DNA from: Actinopolyspora mortivallis DSM 44261
GTDB taxonomy: Bacteria; Actinomycetota; Actinomycetes; Mycobacteriales; Pseudonocardiaceae
NCBI RefSeq assembly: GCF_000384035.1
Contig: NZ_KB913024.1
Coordinates: forward strand, 1,131,655 to 1,195,654
Direction: 5' to 3'
DNA: 64,000 nucleotides
Shown: positions 20,822 through 30,950 of the stretch, one piece after another
How positions within the stretch are numbered: the first letter of the stretch is position 1
Layout: every line of letters begins with the position of its first letter
Translations under genes and position numbers: made by a program
Notes under the pieces: model-generated
What the model was told of the DNA's origin: nothing
Databases searched by the model: none
What the model saw: only the letters and a program-made list of their open reading frames with translations

Positions 20822-22236
20822 GTCGCGAACGTGGCCGGGACAACTCCCGGCCGAAGAACTCCCGTCCACCCCGCAGGCGTGCCGAACGGGCCAAACCCCC
20901 GGTCGAGGACCCCGCCCGCACCGCCGCGCTGGAGACGCTGCGCGCGGTGCGGGAACGGGACGCCTACGCCAACCTGGTGCTGCCCGGGATGCTGCGTCGA
21001 CACCGCGTCTCCGGCAGGGACGCCGCCCTGGCCACCGAACTGGCCTACGGGGCCTGTCGGGCCCGGGGACTGCTGGACGCGGTGATCGCCGACTGTAGCG
21101 ACCGGCCGCTGGAACGCATCGATCCCCTGCTGCTCGACGCGCTGCGGCTGGGGACCTACCAGTTGCTGCGCACCCGGATACCGGGACACGCGGCGGTGGG
21201 GGCGACGGTGGAGCTGGTACGAACCAACAGCGGCTCCAGACTGGCCGGTTTCGCCAACGCGGTGCTGCGGCGAGTCGGGGAACGCACCGAGGAGGAGTGG
21301 GTCAGCAGGCTCGCCCCGGACCCGGACGAGGATCCGGTGGGACACGTGGCTTTCCGGCACGCCCACCCCCGGTGGATCGCCCGCGCCTTCGCCGACGCGC
21401 TCGGTGGAACAGCGGAGCTGGACGCGGCACTGGCCGCCGACGACGAACGCCCCGCCGTGCACCTGGCCGCCCGTCCCGGTGAGATCAGCGCGGACGAGCT
21501 GGCCGCCGTCACCGGCGGCGACCCCGCTCCCTACTCTCCCTACGGTGTGCACCTCGAAGCCGGTTCCGGGGACCCCGGACAGTTGGAGGCGGTGCGGGAG
21601 GGCTTCGCCGCCGTCCAGGACGAGGGAAGCCAGCTGGCCGCCTTGGCACTGACCCAACCGGAGATCGAGGGTTCGGACACCCGTTGGTTGGACCTGTGCG
21701 CCGGGCCGGGAGGCAAGGCCAATCTGCTCGGTGCGCTGGTGACCCTGGACGGCGGCACACTGGACGCGGTGGAGCAGGCCGAGCACCGTGCCGAACTGGT
21801 CACCTCGGCCACCCAGGGGCTCTCGGTCACCGTGCGGGTCGCCGACGGGCGCGACTTCGGCGAGGCCGACTCCTACGACCGCGTGCTGGTGGACGCTCCC
21901 TGTACCGGCCTGGGTGCGCTGCGGCGCAGACCGGAGTCCCGGTGGCGCAGGGGACCCGAGGACGTCGATGAGCTCGTACGGTTGCAGCGGGAGCTGTTGC
22001 GTGCCGCGCTCACGGTGACCCGTCCGGGAGGGGTGGTGGCCTATGTGGTCTGCTCCCCGCATCCGGAGGAGACCACCGGTGTGGTGAACGACGTCCTCCG
22101 GCAGACGGACGCGCGGGAGTTGGACGCCCGTGCCTGCTTCCCCGGTGTTCCCGACCTCGGGGAGGGGCCCTTCGTGCAGTTGTGGCCGCACCGGCACGGA
22201 ACGGACGCGATGTTCTGCGCCCTGCTGCGGGTCTGA
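20818..22236 (+). CDS. rsmB: 16S rRNA m5C967 methyltransferase (RsmB/Fmu)
   Basis: AdoMet-dependent RNA cytosine-5 methyltransferase, 472 residues. After a basic disordered start, residues ~35-170 form a NusB-like RNA-binding domain. The Rossmann methyltransferase follows: motif [17 protein letters not shown], motif [20 protein letters not shown] and motif [15 protein letters not shown], so both family cysteines are present. It is coupled to fmt by GTGA, matching the fmt-fmu-rpe-ribG order of mycobacteria, although three unrelated genes lie between it and rpe here. Confidence 0.95.
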   Translation: MSRERGRDNSRPKNSRPPRRRAERAKPPVEDPARTAALETLRAVRERDAYANLVLPGMLRRHRVSGRDAALATELAYGACRARGLLDAVIADCSDRPLERIDPLLLDALRLGTYQLLRTRIPGHAAVGATVELVRTNSGSRLAGFANAVLRRVGERTEEEWVSRLAPDPDEDPVGHVAFRHAHPRWIARAFADALGGTAELDAALAADDERPAVHLAARPGEISADELAAVTGGDPAPYSPYGVHLEAGSGDPGQLEAVREGFAAVQDEGSQLAALALTQPEIEGSDTRWLDLCAGPGGKANLLGALVTLDGGTLDAVEQAEHRAELVTSATQGLSVTVRVADGRDFGEADSYDRVLVDAPCTGLGALRRRPESRWRRGPEDVDELVRLQRELLRAALTVTRPGGVVAYVVCSPHPEETTGVVNDVLRQTDARELDARACFPGVPDLGEGPFVQLWPHRHGTDAMFCALLRV

Positions 22237-22327
22237 GCCCGACCCAGGTCGTTGTCGACCCGGTGCCCACGGCATCCGGGAGACGTTGTCGAGAAGTACC
22301 CGCTGGCGGATTCGAGAGGTGTGCACG

Positions 22328-22741
22328 GTGTCCACTCCCGTGACGGTGACCAGGACCGGAAGCTCCACGTTCACCGCGTCCAACGGCCGTGGTGGCCGGG
22401 TGACGATCGCCCACGAGGACGCGGAGGACGGTTTCACCCCGGGCGAACTGCTGCTGGCCGCGATCGCCGGCTGTGCCCAGCTGACGAGCGAGAACCTGCT
22501 GACCAGGAGACTGGGGCAGCGGACCCCGGTCACGGTGCACGCCGACCGGGAGCTCGACGAGCGGGACCCCGACCGGTTCGCCTCCGTGCGGCTGTCCTTC
22601 GACGTGGACCTTTCCGGGATGGGTGACCGGACGGAGCGTGCGAAACTGGTTGAGGCCGTCGAACGCGCCATCGCCCGGAAGTGCACCGTCAGCCGCAGCG
22701 TGGAGCACGGCACGCCGGTGGAGATCTCCCTGCCGGGCTGA
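22328..22741 (+). CDS. OsmC/Ohr family protein
   Basis: A 137-residue protein of the OsmC family of thiol peroxidases, which reduce organic or hydrogen peroxides. The GELLLAAIAGCAQ segment holds the first redox Cys and its neighbouring Glu, and ARKCTVSRS carries the second Cys, so both catalytic positions are present. GTG 22328 has a GAGAGG site upstream; longer readings overlap rsmB in another frame. The substrate (peroxide type) cannot be read from the sequence. It lies between rsmB and the deaminase gene, both on the plus strand. Confidence 0.85.
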   Translation: MSTPVTVTRTGSSTFTASNGRGGRVTIAHEDAEDGFTPGELLLAAIAGCAQLTSENLLTRRLGQRTPVTVHADRELDERDPDRFASVRLSFDVDLSGMGDRTERAKLVEAVERAIARKCTVSRSVEHGTPVEISLPG

Positions 22742-22815
22742 CCCGTCGTCGCGTTCGGCGGGCCGCCGTGACGGCGTGGCCGGGCGTGGCATGTCGAACG
22801 TGGAGGGTGGAGCCG

Positions 22816-23277
22816 ATGGATCACCGGAGCAGGCTGCGCGAGTACCGGCGCTGGTTGGCGGTGGCGGCGGAGCAGGCCGCCCTCGGGGCGCGCGAGGGCG
22901 GTGTTCCCGTCGGGGCGGCCCTCGTCGACTCCCGGGGGGAGATCCTCGGGCGGGGACGCAATCGACGGGTGCAGGACGGTGATCCCACCGCGCACGCGGA
23001 GACGAGCGCTTTCCGCGCCGCGGGCAGACTGCGGGACTACGGCGACACGACGATGGTCACCACCCTGTCCCCGTGCTGGTTCTGCAGCGGACTGGTGCGT
23101 CAGTTCGGCATCGGACGGATCGTGATCGGCGAGGCCAGGAACTTCTGCGGCGGCCACGACTGGCTGGCCGAGAACGGCGTGGAGGTGGTCCTGCTCGACG
23201 ACGCCGAGTGCATGCGCATGATGGGCGAGTTCATCGCCGCCTCTCCCGGACTGTGGAACGAGGACATCGGGGCGTAG
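22816..23277 (+). CDS. Cytosine deaminase, fungal (Fcy1-like) type
   Basis: A 153-residue zinc deaminase of the CDA superfamily. Zinc ligands and catalytic Glu are in AHAETSAF and SPCWFCSG. The match to yeast cytosine deaminase goes beyond the generic motifs: GGVPVGAALVDS, GRGRNRR with the substrate-binding Asn, TTLSPCWFCSG, IGEARNFCGG and the C-terminal LWNEDIGA carrying the Asp that contacts the cytosine amino group. This favours cytosine to uracil conversion, i.e. pyrimidine salvage, over guanine deaminase or TadA. ATG 22816 has GGTGGAG upstream. No cytosine permease is adjacent. Confidence 0.85.
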   Translation: MDHRSRLREYRRWLAVAAEQAALGAREGGVPVGAALVDSRGEILGRGRNRRVQDGDPTAHAETSAFRAAGRLRDYGDTTMVTTLSPCWFCSGLVRQFGIGRIVIGEARNFCGGHDWLAENGVEVVLLDDAECMRMMGEFIAASPGLWNEDIGA

Positions 23278-23442
23278 TTCCCTCGCCCGGCCGAGCGGCC
23301 CGGCCTTCCCGCCCCGCGGGGATGTGCGGTCCGCCTGACCACCGGCAATCCCGGTTCCACCACGTCGTCACCCTTTCGGAGGGCCTGCCTAGGGTTGACT
23401 GGCGTTTTTCGGACAGTCGAGTGACCGAGAGAGGGCCCCGGG

Positions 23443-24834
23443 GTGGAACACGAACGGGTGCGGGAACGCGAAAGCGGTTTACGCAGGGATCTCAACAGCA
23501 GACAGGTCGGCATGATCGCCGTGGGCGGGGCGATCGGCACCGGGCTCTTCCTCGGGTCCGGGTTGGCGATATCGATCGCGGGACCCGCCGTACTCCTCGC
23601 CTACGCCGTCGCGGCGCTGGTGGCTCTGGCGCTGGCGTACGCGCTGGCCGAGATGATGGTGGTCCATCCCGAGGCCGGCGGGTTCGGGGCCATCGCGCAC
23701 CGCTACCTCGGCGGCATGGCCGGTTTCGTGCAGCGGTGGATCTACTGGGCCGCCCAGGTGGTCAACATCGGCAGTGAGGTCGTCGCGGCGGGAATCTACT
23801 TCCGCTTCTGGTATCCCGAGATCCCGTTGTGGGCGCCGGTGGTCGCCTTCTCGGCGATCATGCTCGCGGTCAACGCCTCGGCCGTGCGCTACTTCGGCGA
23901 GTTCGAGTACTGGTTCGCCATGATCAAGGTCGTGACCATCGTGGTGTTCGTGGGCTTGGGGCTGGTCGCCATCTTCTTCGGCCTTCCCGGTGAACCCGCC
24001 ACGGGAACCGGAGCCCTGACCGAGCACGGAGGTTTCCTGCCGAACGGCATCGGGGCGGTATGGCTGGCGCTGACCGTGGTCACCTTCTCCTACCTGGGCA
24101 CTGAGGCGGTGTCGGTGACCGCCTCCGAGTCGCGCAACCCCACCAGGGACGTGCCCCGGGCGGCCCGTGGCATGGTGCTGCGGCTGGCGCTGTTCTACCT
24201 GCTGGGCATGTTCGTGATCGTGTCCATCCTGCCGTGGAACAGCGTCTCCACCGGTGAGGAGCTGACACAGAGTCCGTTCGTGCGGTTGTTCGACGCCGCC
24301 GGGGTGCCCGCCGCCGCGGGGGTGATGAACTTCGTCGTGCTCACGGCCGCCCTGTCCGCGATGAACACGAACCTCTACGTCACCTCCCGGATGACGTACT
24401 CGCTGGCCAGGGACGGCTACGCCCCGCGTTGGTTCGCCGGGTTGAGTCGCCAGGGCACGCCGCGCCGGTCGCTGGTGCTCTCCGCGGCCGGTCTCGCGCT
24501 GGCCGCCGCCGTGTCCGCGCTGTCCCCCGCCACCGCGTTCCCGGTGCTGCTGGGGATGGCGCTGTTCGGGGCGCTGCTGACCTGGCTGATCATCTTCGCC
24601 AGCCAGCTCGCCTTCCGACGTCGCAGGGCGGCGGCGGGGCTGCCCGCCTCTCCGGTCCGGTTGCCGGGGGCGCCGGTGACCACCGTGCTGGCCATGGTCT
24701 TCGTGCTGGCGGTGCTGTTGACCACCCCGTTCACCCCGCAGTTCGCGATGGCCTGGAAGGCGGGACTGCCGTTCGTGGGGGTGCTGCTGCTGGCGTACCT
24801 GCTGATCCGGCGTCGAGCCCGTGGTGAGGGGTAG
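23443..24834 (+). CDS. Amino acid permease, APC superfamily
   Basis: An inner-membrane secondary transporter of 463 residues with about 12 hydrophobic segments. The family signature lies in the first membrane pair (IAVGGAIGTGLFLGSG), followed by AYALAEMMVVHPEAGGFGAIA, typical of the AAT/GABA permease branch; KVVTIVVFVGLG and LTVVTFSYLGTEAVSVTASE are further family segments. The GTG start lies behind GGGCCCCGGG with a weak ribosome-binding site. Substrate unknown: gamma-aminobutyrate, proline or aromatic amino acids are all possible. A GC-rich hairpin follows at 24884-24915. Confidence 0.88.
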   Translation: MEHERVRERESGLRRDLNSRQVGMIAVGGAIGTGLFLGSGLAISIAGPAVLLAYAVAALVALALAYALAEMMVVHPEAGGFGAIAHRYLGGMAGFVQRWIYWAAQVVNIGSEVVAAGIYFRFWYPEIPLWAPVVAFSAIMLAVNASAVRYFGEFEYWFAMIKVVTIVVFVGLGLVAIFFGLPGEPATGTGALTEHGGFLPNGIGAVWLALTVVTFSYLGTEAVSVTASESRNPTRDVPRAARGMVLRLALFYLLGMFVIVSILPWNSVSTGEELTQSPFVRLFDAAGVPAAAGVMNFVVLTAALSAMNTNLYVTSRMTYSLARDGYAPRWFAGLSRQGTPRRSLVLSAAGLALAAAVSALSPATAFPVLLGMALFGALLTWLIIFASQLAFRRRRAAAGLPASPVRLPGAPVTTVLAMVFVLAVLLTTPFTPQFAMAWKAGLPFVGVLLLAYLLIRRRARGEG

Positions 24835-24883
24835 CGACTCGTCCGGGGAGAGGGGTCCCGAGGCGCCGGTTCGCGGGGTTTCC

Positions 24884-24915
24884 GGCCCCGGCGGGGTGTT
24901 TCGTCCGCCGGGGCC
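24884..24915. terminator. Hairpin between the permease gene and rpe
   Basis: Arms 24884-24894 and 24905-24915 are perfect 11-base complements around a ten-base loop, 50 bases after the permease stop. No T-run follows. It separates the permease from the rpe-rib operon. Confidence 0.6.
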
Positions 24916-24993
24916 GCCGGTGGGGACGGCCTTCCCGCCGCAACGCTGCGGGACAGTGCGGGGTGACCGCATCGGGGGAGCTATCATCCCATT

Positions 24994-25686
24994 GTGTCGA
25001 ATCAGCCCATGATCGCGCCGTCCATCCTGTCCGCGGACTTCGCGCGGCTGGCCGAGGAGATGGCCGCCGTCGGAGGACCGGGACGGGGTGCCGACTGGCT
25101 GCACGTCGACGTCATGGACGCGCATTTCGTTCCCAACCTCACCCTGGGGTTGCCGGTGGTGGAGTCGCTGCTGCGCAACACCGGCACGCCGCTCGACTGC
25201 CATCTGATGATCGAGGACCCCGACCGGTGGGCACCGGGATACGCCGAGGCGGGCGCGCACAACGTCACGGTGCACGTCGAGGCCGCCGCCGAGCCGGTCG
25301 CGCTGGCCAAGAACCTGCACGCGGCCGGAGCCAACGCGGGACTGTCGATCAAACCGAACACGCCGCTGGATCCGTACACCGACCTGCTCCGGCACTACGA
25401 CACCTTGCTGGTCATGTCCGTGGAGCCCGGTTTCGGCGGGCAGAGGTTCATGCCCGAGGTGCTGGACAAGGTGCGCGCGGCGCGCCGCATGGTGGATACC
25501 GGACACCTGAACCTGCTCGTCGAGATCGACGGCGGGATCAACGCCGACACGATCGAGCAGGCCGCCGAGGCCGGTGTGGACTGCTTCGTGGCCGGGTCCG
25601 CCGTCTACGGCGCCGACGAGCCCGAACGCGCGGTGGAACAGCTGCGTTCCCGGGCGGCGGACGCCTTCGCCCACGGTCACCGATGA
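24994..25686 (+). CDS. rpe: Ribulose-phosphate 3-epimerase
   Basis: Interconverts ribulose 5-phosphate and xylulose 5-phosphate. The TIM-barrel protein is 230 residues long with the expected signatures [50 protein letters not shown] and VEIDGGIN. It is translationally coupled to ribD (ATGA overlap). Ribulose 5-phosphate is also a substrate of the DHBP synthase encoded by ribBA, which gives the location metabolic sense. Confidence 0.97.
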   Translation: MSNQPMIAPSILSADFARLAEEMAAVGGPGRGADWLHVDVMDAHFVPNLTLGLPVVESLLRNTGTPLDCHLMIEDPDRWAPGYAEAGAHNVTVHVEAAAEPVALAKNLHAAGANAGLSIKPNTPLDPYTDLLRHYDTLLVMSVEPGFGGQRFMPEVLDKVRAARRMVDTGHLNLLVEIDGGINADTIEQAAEAGVDCFVAGSAVYGADEPERAVEQLRSRAADAFAHGHR

Positions 25687-26723
25687 CGGACTCGCGGTGG
25701 GCGCGCTCCCCCCGGATCGTCGAGGCCATGCGTCGGGCCGCCGAGCTCGCTGAGCGGGTGCGCGGAAGCACGAGTCCGAACCCTCCCGTGGGATGCGTGA
25801 TCCTCGACGAGGCGGGGTCCGTGGTGGGAACCGGTGCCACCCGTCCGCCGGGCGGCCCGCACGCCGAGGTCGTCGCACTGCGCGAGGCGGGCTCGGCGGC
25901 CCGGGGCGGTACCGCCGTGGTCACTCTCGAACCCTGCGCGCACGTGGGCAGAACCGGCTCCTGCGCGGTGGCCCTGCGGGAGGCCGGGGTGGCCCGGGTG
26001 GTCCATGCGGTCGACGACCCCAACCCGTCCGCGGCGGGGGGAGCCGAGGAGCTGGCGAACTCCGGTGTGGCCGTGGCCGGCGGGGTGCTCGCCGAGGAGG
26101 TCTCGGCCGGTGCGTTGCGTGGCTGGCTGCGTTTCGTCCGGAACGGGCGTCCGCACGTCACCTGGAAGTACGCCGCCAGCCTCGACGGACGTTCGGCCGC
26201 TGTCGACGGCACCAGCCAGTGGATCAGTTCCCCCGAGTCCCGCGCCGAGGTGCACCGGCTTCGGGCGGGCTGTGACGCGGTGTTGGCGGGGACGGGGACG
26301 GTGCAGGCTGATGATCCGCGGTTGACGGTGCGTGACGAGTCCGGTGTCCCACTCCGGCGCCAGCCGCTGCGGGTGGTGCTCGGTGACCGGGAGCTTCCGG
26401 CTGGGGCCAGGGTGTTCGACGACTCCGCGGAGACCCTTCGGCTGCGCGGACGGGATCCCGGGGAGGCGCTGCGCGTGCTGGCCGAACGGGGCGTGGTGGA
26501 GGTCTTCCTGGAGGGCGGTCCCACGCTGGCCGGGGCGTTCCTGCGAGCCGGGGTGATCGACCGGGTGCAGGCCTTCGTGGCTCCCGCGCTGCTCGGCTCG
26601 GGCAGGTCCGCGCTCGGTGAGGCGGGCGTGGTGAGCCTCTCCCAGGCATGGCGCTTTTACTTCGAACGGGTCACCATGTGTGGACCGGACGTGTGGATCA
26701 GTGCTGTTCCCATGGAAGGATAG
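25683..26723 (+). CDS. ribD: Bifunctional riboflavin-specific deaminase/reductase
   Basis: Second and third steps of riboflavin synthesis. ATG 25683, inside the rpe stop overlap, gives 346 residues; the much longer upstream reading runs through rpe in another frame. The N-terminal deaminase has the zinc site HAE at residues 60-62 and the Cys pair in [12 protein letters not shown] (Cys85, Cys94). The C-terminal reductase begins near [14 protein letters not shown] and includes [14 protein letters not shown], the NADPH/substrate region. The ribE gene follows after 76 bases. Confidence 0.96.
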   Translation: MTDSRWARSPRIVEAMRRAAELAERVRGSTSPNPPVGCVILDEAGSVVGTGATRPPGGPHAEVVALREAGSAARGGTAVVTLEPCAHVGRTGSCAVALREAGVARVVHAVDDPNPSAAGGAEELANSGVAVAGGVLAEEVSAGALRGWLRFVRNGRPHVTWKYAASLDGRSAAVDGTSQWISSPESRAEVHRLRAGCDAVLAGTGTVQADDPRLTVRDESGVPLRRQPLRVVLGDRELPAGARVFDDSAETLRLRGRDPGEALRVLAERGVVEVFLEGGPTLAGAFLRAGVIDRVQAFVAPALLGSGRSALGEAGVVSLSQAWRFYFERVTMCGPDVWISAVPMEG

Positions 26724-26799
26724 AGTGGAAACAGCGGCCTCGGTTCACTCGTTCAGGTGAGCGCTCCAGGCCGACGGAACGCCCGAAGGAGGGTGTCAC

Positions 26800-27441
26800 G
26801 TGTTCACCGGAATCGTGGAGGAACTCGGGGAGATCGCCGCTGTCGATCCGGTCCCCGGGGGCGCGCGGATCGCCGTGCGCGCCTCGACGGTCACCTCCGA
26901 CCTCGCCCACGGGGACTCGGTCTCGGTCAACGGAGTGTGCCTGACCGCCGTCGGGACCACGCGGGAACGGTTCACGGTGGACGTGGTCGACGAGACCCTG
27001 CGTCGTTCCACCCTCGGAGGGCTGGACGTCGGCGACCGGGTGAACCTGGAACGCGCGATGGCGCTCGGGGACCGGCTGGGCGGACACGTGGTGCAGGGAC
27101 ACGTGGACGCCACCGGCACGCTCGTCGACTCCGACGACGAGGGGCTCACCAGGATCTCGCTGCCCGAACGGCTGAGCGTCTACCTGGTGGAGAAGGGATC
27201 GGTCACCGTCGACGGCGTGTCGCTGACCGTGGTCGAGGCCGGTGACGACGAGTTCAGCGTGGCGCTGATCCCCACCACCCGCGAGCTGACCACGCTGGGC
27301 CTGCGCGCCCGAGGGGATCGGGTCAACATCGAGGTCGACGCGTTGGCCAAGCACGTGGAACGACTACTGAGACCCCAACTCGACCGGCTCGCCCGCACCG
27401 GAACGGCAGGTGCGGTGGACAATGGGGAAGGCAGGGAGTAA
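26800..27441 (+). CDS. ribE: Riboflavin synthase alpha chain
   Basis: Dismutates two 6,7-dimethyl-8-ribityllumazines to riboflavin. The 213-residue protein has the two tandem lumazine-binding barrels: the first begins [10 protein letters not shown] with [13 protein letters not shown], the second repeats [17 protein letters not shown] and [16 protein letters not shown] 26800 is preceded by a strong AAGGAGG at 26786-26792. The 76-base gap upstream is too short for an FMN riboswitch. Confidence 0.96.
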   Translation: MFTGIVEELGEIAAVDPVPGGARIAVRASTVTSDLAHGDSVSVNGVCLTAVGTTRERFTVDVVDETLRRSTLGGLDVGDRVNLERAMALGDRLGGHVVQGHVDATGTLVDSDDEGLTRISLPERLSVYLVEKGSVTVDGVSLTVVEAGDDEFSVALIPTTRELTTLGLRARGDRVNIEVDALAKHVERLLRPQLDRLARTGTAGAVDNGEGRE

Positions 27442-27446
27442 TCGCG

Positions 27447-28760
27447 GTGAGCTCGAACGAGTCGAACCCCGGCGATGGGGGTGCACAGCAGGTGAACAAC
27501 GCGGGTTTCGCCGAGATCGACCGTGCGCTGGCCGACATCGCGGCGGGCAGGCCGGTGGTCGTCGTCGACGACGAGGACCGCGAGAACGAGGGCGACCTGA
27601 TCTTCGCCGCGGAGAAGGCCACTCCCGAGCTGCTCGCGTTCATGGTGCGCTACACCTCGGGATACGTGTGCACCGCGCTGACCGGGCAGGACTGCGACCG
27701 GCTCAACCTGCCTCCCATGTACCACGCCAACCAGGACCTGCACGGCACCGCCTACACGGTCACCGTCGACGCCGCCGAAGGCGTGGGTACCGGGATATCC
27801 GCCGCCGACCGGGCGCGCACCATCACCGTGCTCGCCGCGGAGAACTCCACGGCCGAGGACCTCAACCGCCCGGGGCACGTGGTCCCGCTGCGCGCCAGGG
27901 AGGGCGGAGTGCTGCGGCGCTCCGGCCACACCGAGGCAGCGGTGGACCTGGCCCGTCTCGCCGGGCTGCGCCCGGCGGGAGTGCTCTGTGAGATCGTCAG
28001 TGAGAAGAGCGAAGGCGAGATGGCCAAGCGCGACGAACTCGAGGTGTTCGCCTCCGAGCACGATCTCGCGTTGATCACCATCGCCGACCTGATCGCCTAC
28101 CGCAGGCGCTTCGAGAAGCAGGTCCAGCTGGTCGCCGAGGCCCGCATCCCCACCGAACACGGAACCTTCCGCACCTTCGGCTACGACAGCCTGCTGGACG
28201 GCATCGAACACCTCGCGCTGGTCTACGGCGAGATCGGCGACGGTGAGGACATCCTGGTGCGGGTGCATTCGGAGTGTCTGACCGGCGACGTGCTCGGCTC
28301 GTTGCGCTGCGACTGTGGCCCCCAGCTGGACGCCGCCCTGGCCAGGGTGGCCGAGGCGGGCCGGGGCGTTGTGCTGTACATGCGCGGCCACGAGGGCCGC
28401 GGCATCGGGCTGATGCACAAACTCCAGGCCTACCAGCTGCAGGACGCCGGCGCCGACACCGTGGACGCCAATCTCAAGCTGGGGCTGGCTGTGGACGGCC
28501 GGGACTACGGGCAGGGCGCGCAGATCCTCTCCGACCTCGGGGTTCGCTCCATGAGGCTGTTGACCAACAACCCGGACAAGCGGGTGGGGCTGGAAAGCCA
28601 CGGGCTGCGTATCGTGGGCAGGGAACCCCTTCCGATCCGGCCGAACGCGGAGAACCTGCGCTACCTGCGGACCAAACGTGACCGGATGGGGCACGAACTC
28701 CAGTACCTGGACGACGGTGAAGACTCCTCGCTCGGGGACGGCTCGGAGGTGACGGCATGA
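27447..28760 (+). CDS. ribBA: Bifunctional DHBP synthase / GTP cyclohydrolase II
   Basis: Supplies both riboflavin precursors. Residues ~15-215 are 3,4-dihydroxy-2-butanone-4-phosphate synthase, with [20 protein letters not shown] and the [11 protein letters not shown] block. Residues ~220-415 are GTP cyclohydrolase II, with the zinc cysteines in [18 protein letters not shown] and the [10 protein letters not shown] motif. The GTG start at 27447 lies five bases after ribE; an internal GTG at 27492 is an alternative. The stop overlaps ribH. Confidence 0.97.
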   Translation: MSSNESNPGDGGAQQVNNAGFAEIDRALADIAAGRPVVVVDDEDRENEGDLIFAAEKATPELLAFMVRYTSGYVCTALTGQDCDRLNLPPMYHANQDLHGTAYTVTVDAAEGVGTGISAADRARTITVLAAENSTAEDLNRPGHVVPLRAREGGVLRRSGHTEAAVDLARLAGLRPAGVLCEIVSEKSEGEMAKRDELEVFASEHDLALITIADLIAYRRRFEKQVQLVAEARIPTEHGTFRTFGYDSLLDGIEHLALVYGEIGDGEDILVRVHSECLTGDVLGSLRCDCGPQLDAALARVAEAGRGVVLYMRGHEGRGIGLMHKLQAYQLQDAGADTVDANLKLGLAVDGRDYGQGAQILSDLGVRSMRLLTNNPDKRVGLESHGLRIVGREPLPIRPNAENLRYLRTKRDRMGHELQYLDDGEDSSLGDGSEVTA

Positions 28761-29257
28761 GCGGCGAGGGCAGTCCGCGTGTGCGGGTTCCGCACGCCCC
28801 GGGCGTTCGTCCCGCGGTCGCGGCGATCCGTTGGCACGCCGAGCTCGCCGACCGGATGCTGCGGCGGGCCCTGGACGCGGCCGAGCAGGCCGGGACGGCG
28901 GAGCCCCGGGTGGTGCGGGTTCCCGGTTCCATGGAACTGCCCGTGGTCTGCCAGCAGCTGGCGCACGACCACGACGCGGTCGTGGCGTTGGGAGTGGTGG
29001 TCCGCGGGGGGACTCCGCACTTCGAGTACGTCTGCGAGTCGGTCACCTCGGGGCTGGGTCGGGTCGCCCTGGACGAGGCCACGGCCGTGGGCAACGGGGT
29101 GCTGACGGTGGAGACCAGGGAACAGGCCGTGCAGCGTGCCGGGTTCGAGGACTCAGCCGAGGACAAGGGATTCGAGGCCATGACGGCGGCGTTGGAGACG
29201 GCGTTGGTGCTGCGGGAGCTTCGCGGCGACTACAGCAGTGAACGGGGTTTCCTGTGA
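28757..29257 (+). CDS. ribH: 6,7-Dimethyl-8-ribityllumazine synthase
   Basis: Condenses the two RibBA/RibD products into lumazine. At 166 residues it has family motifs [34 protein letters not shown] and [13 protein letters not shown]. The protein probably forms pentamers or 60-mers. ATG 28757 overlaps the ribBA stop, and the ribH stop overlaps the start of the PH-domain gene, so all are co-translated. Confidence 0.96.
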   Translation: MSGEGSPRVRVPHAPGVRPAVAAIRWHAELADRMLRRALDAAEQAGTAEPRVVRVPGSMELPVVCQQLAHDHDAVVALGVVVRGGTPHFEYVCESVTSGLGRVALDEATAVGNGVLTVETREQAVQRAGFEDSAEDKGFEAMTAALETALVLRELRGDYSSERGFL

Positions 29258-29712
29258 CGGCTTCCACGGGGACGGACAACGTGGTGCTGGCGCGCCCCGT
29301 GCGGGTGCGGAAGGTGGCCATCCCGGCCGCGACCGTGGTGTTCGTGGTCTGCGGCATCGCCGCGTTGATGCTGCGCCGCACCGCCAACGGTGTGCTGCTC
29401 ACCGTCTCGGACCAGGTCGCGATGGCGGGCATCGGAGCGGTGCTGGCCGGGCTCATCCTGTTGACCCTGCGCCCGAGACTGCGTGCCGACGAGCACGGAG
29501 TGGAGGTGCGCAACGCGGTCCTCACCCGGTACTACCCCTGGTCCGAGGTGCGGGGGATCAGTTTCCCCGAAGGGGCCAGCTGCGCCCGGCTGGAACTGCC
29601 GGACGACGAGTACGAGCCGATCACGGCGATCCAGGCCTTCGACGGGGAGCGCGCCGTACTGGCCATGCGCGAACTGCGGAAACTGCGGCGGGAGATCGGT
29701 CAGCTCGAATGA
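29254..29712 (+). CDS. PH-domain membrane protein of the rib operon
   Basis: A 152-residue conserved actinobacterial protein of unknown role. Two hydrophobic segments (about residues 20-40 and 52-72) anchor it, and the C-terminal half is a small bacterial PH-like domain ([29 protein letters not shown]). It follows ribH with a four-base overlap, as Rv1417 does in mycobacteria. It is the second small PH-type membrane protein in this window that is locked into a biosynthetic operon; the first is at 1837. Confidence 0.85.
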   Translation: MTASTGTDNVVLARPVRVRKVAIPAATVVFVVCGIAALMLRRTANGVLLTVSDQVAMAGIGAVLAGLILLTLRPRLRADEHGVEVRNAVLTRYYPWSEVRGISFPEGASCARLELPDDEYEPITAIQAFDGERAVLAMRELRKLRREIGQLE

Positions 29713-29841
29713 CTCCCGGACCCGGCGGTGCGCGGCGGCTCCCGCCGGACGGTAACCCGTGGTGCCGAGCGCGGTCCGGCGGTGCGGGAGAATGAGCGCG
29801 ACACCGAGTCGGTCGCCGTGCAGGCGGTGAGGGGAGAGATC

Positions 29842-30867
29842 GTGAGTTTGGCCCGGGAGCGCAACCTGCGGTTGGTTCGTGCCGACGAGACGGCGGGACC
29901 GCACGTGCGGTTGGGGGACATACGGCTGCGGAACCGTCTGGTGACTTCCTCCAGCCTGCTGGGCTACGGCGTGGCCAACTCCCGGCTCATTCCCTACGGC
30001 ATGAGTCCCATCTCGCGGTTCGTCCCCCTGGAGCGTTTCGGGGCCGTGACCACGCGGACCCTGACGGTCGAACCCCGGGAGGGCCACTTCACGAACAAGG
30101 ACGTGTGGTCGCTGCGGGAGCTTCCCGGTCTGCTGCGTCGCTACGGCCGCGCGCTGCGGCGGGTCGACGGGGGATGGTTGAACGCCTTCGGCTGGTGCAA
30201 CGTCGGGATCGACACCTACCTGCGGGACTACTATCCCCGAACCCGGGGGCAGAACACGATCATCTCGGTCGGCGGTTTCTCCGCCGAGGAGTTCGTCACG
30301 CTGGTGGACCGGATCAACGCCGCCGTCCCCCCCGGGGAGATCGCGGCGGTGGAGTTCAACGTCTCCTGCCACAACGTCAACTTCGACTTCAACGCGATCA
30401 TCGACTCGGTGCTGGCCGAGGCCGTGCCCCGCAGTGACCACCCGGTCATCCTCAAACTCTCACCGGACTACGACTACCTCCAGCACGCGCGGCTGGCCGC
30501 GCGGCACGGCGTGTCCGCGCTGACCGCGATCAACACCGTCAAGGGGCTGCGGCTGGATCCGGAGACCGGTGACCCCCTGCTGGCCAACGGGTTCGGCGGT
30601 CTGTCCGGCAAGGCGATCAAGCCCGTGGGGCTGCGGGTGGTCTCCGAGCTGCGCAACGCGGGAGTGACCCTGCCCGTCATCGCCACCGGCGGCATCCGTG
30701 ACTTCGACGACTGCCGCGAGTACTTCTGGGCGGGGGCCGACGCGGTCAGTCTGGGCAGCGCCAGCTGGTTCGCCAGCTACCCCGGCTACGCGCTGTCGCC
30801 GTTGTACGCCCTGCGTATCCGGTCCCTGCTGCGGCGGATCGAGAACTACCGGCCGCCACGGCGGTGA
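29842..30867 (+). CDS. Dihydroorotate dehydrogenase-like flavoprotein, class 1 type
   Basis: An FMN TIM-barrel of 341 residues from the chosen GTG at 29842, which has GGGGAG at 29831-29836 five bases upstream; readings back to 29728 have no support. It aligns with class 1 PyrD: VTTRTLTVEPREG, EFNVSCHNVNFDF, ALTAINTVKGL, GGLSGKAIKPVGLR and a phosphate-site GGIRDFDDCREYFWAGAD. The catalytic Cys of NxSCPN is kept but the following Pro is His, and the conserved Lys in ITKSSTLE is replaced by Arg. It may oxidise dihydroorotate or a related pyrimidine. It is remote from the pyr operon. Confidence 0.8.
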   Translation: MSLARERNLRLVRADETAGPHVRLGDIRLRNRLVTSSSLLGYGVANSRLIPYGMSPISRFVPLERFGAVTTRTLTVEPREGHFTNKDVWSLRELPGLLRRYGRALRRVDGGWLNAFGWCNVGIDTYLRDYYPRTRGQNTIISVGGFSAEEFVTLVDRINAAVPPGEIAAVEFNVSCHNVNFDFNAIIDSVLAEAVPRSDHPVILKLSPDYDYLQHARLAARHGVSALTAINTVKGLRLDPETGDPLLANGFGGLSGKAIKPVGLRVVSELRNAGVTLPVIATGGIRDFDDCREYFWAGADAVSLGSASWFASYPGYALSPLYALRIRSLLRRIENYRPPRR

Positions 30868-30950
30868 GCCGTTCGACGGCGGGGCCCGGGCCCGACCGCG
30901 CGGAGCACCGTCTTGGTCAACCCCGCCGGGGACGCACGTAGGCTGGGGGC

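Noticed and set aside
20479-23157. Minus-strand open frame of 892 codons over rsmB and fmt
   Set aside because: Antisense to three recognised genes; no domain is visible.
26724-26799. Possible FMN riboswitch before ribE
   Set aside because: The gap is only 76 bases and shows none of the RFN element stems; ribD is coupled to rpe, leaving no space there either.
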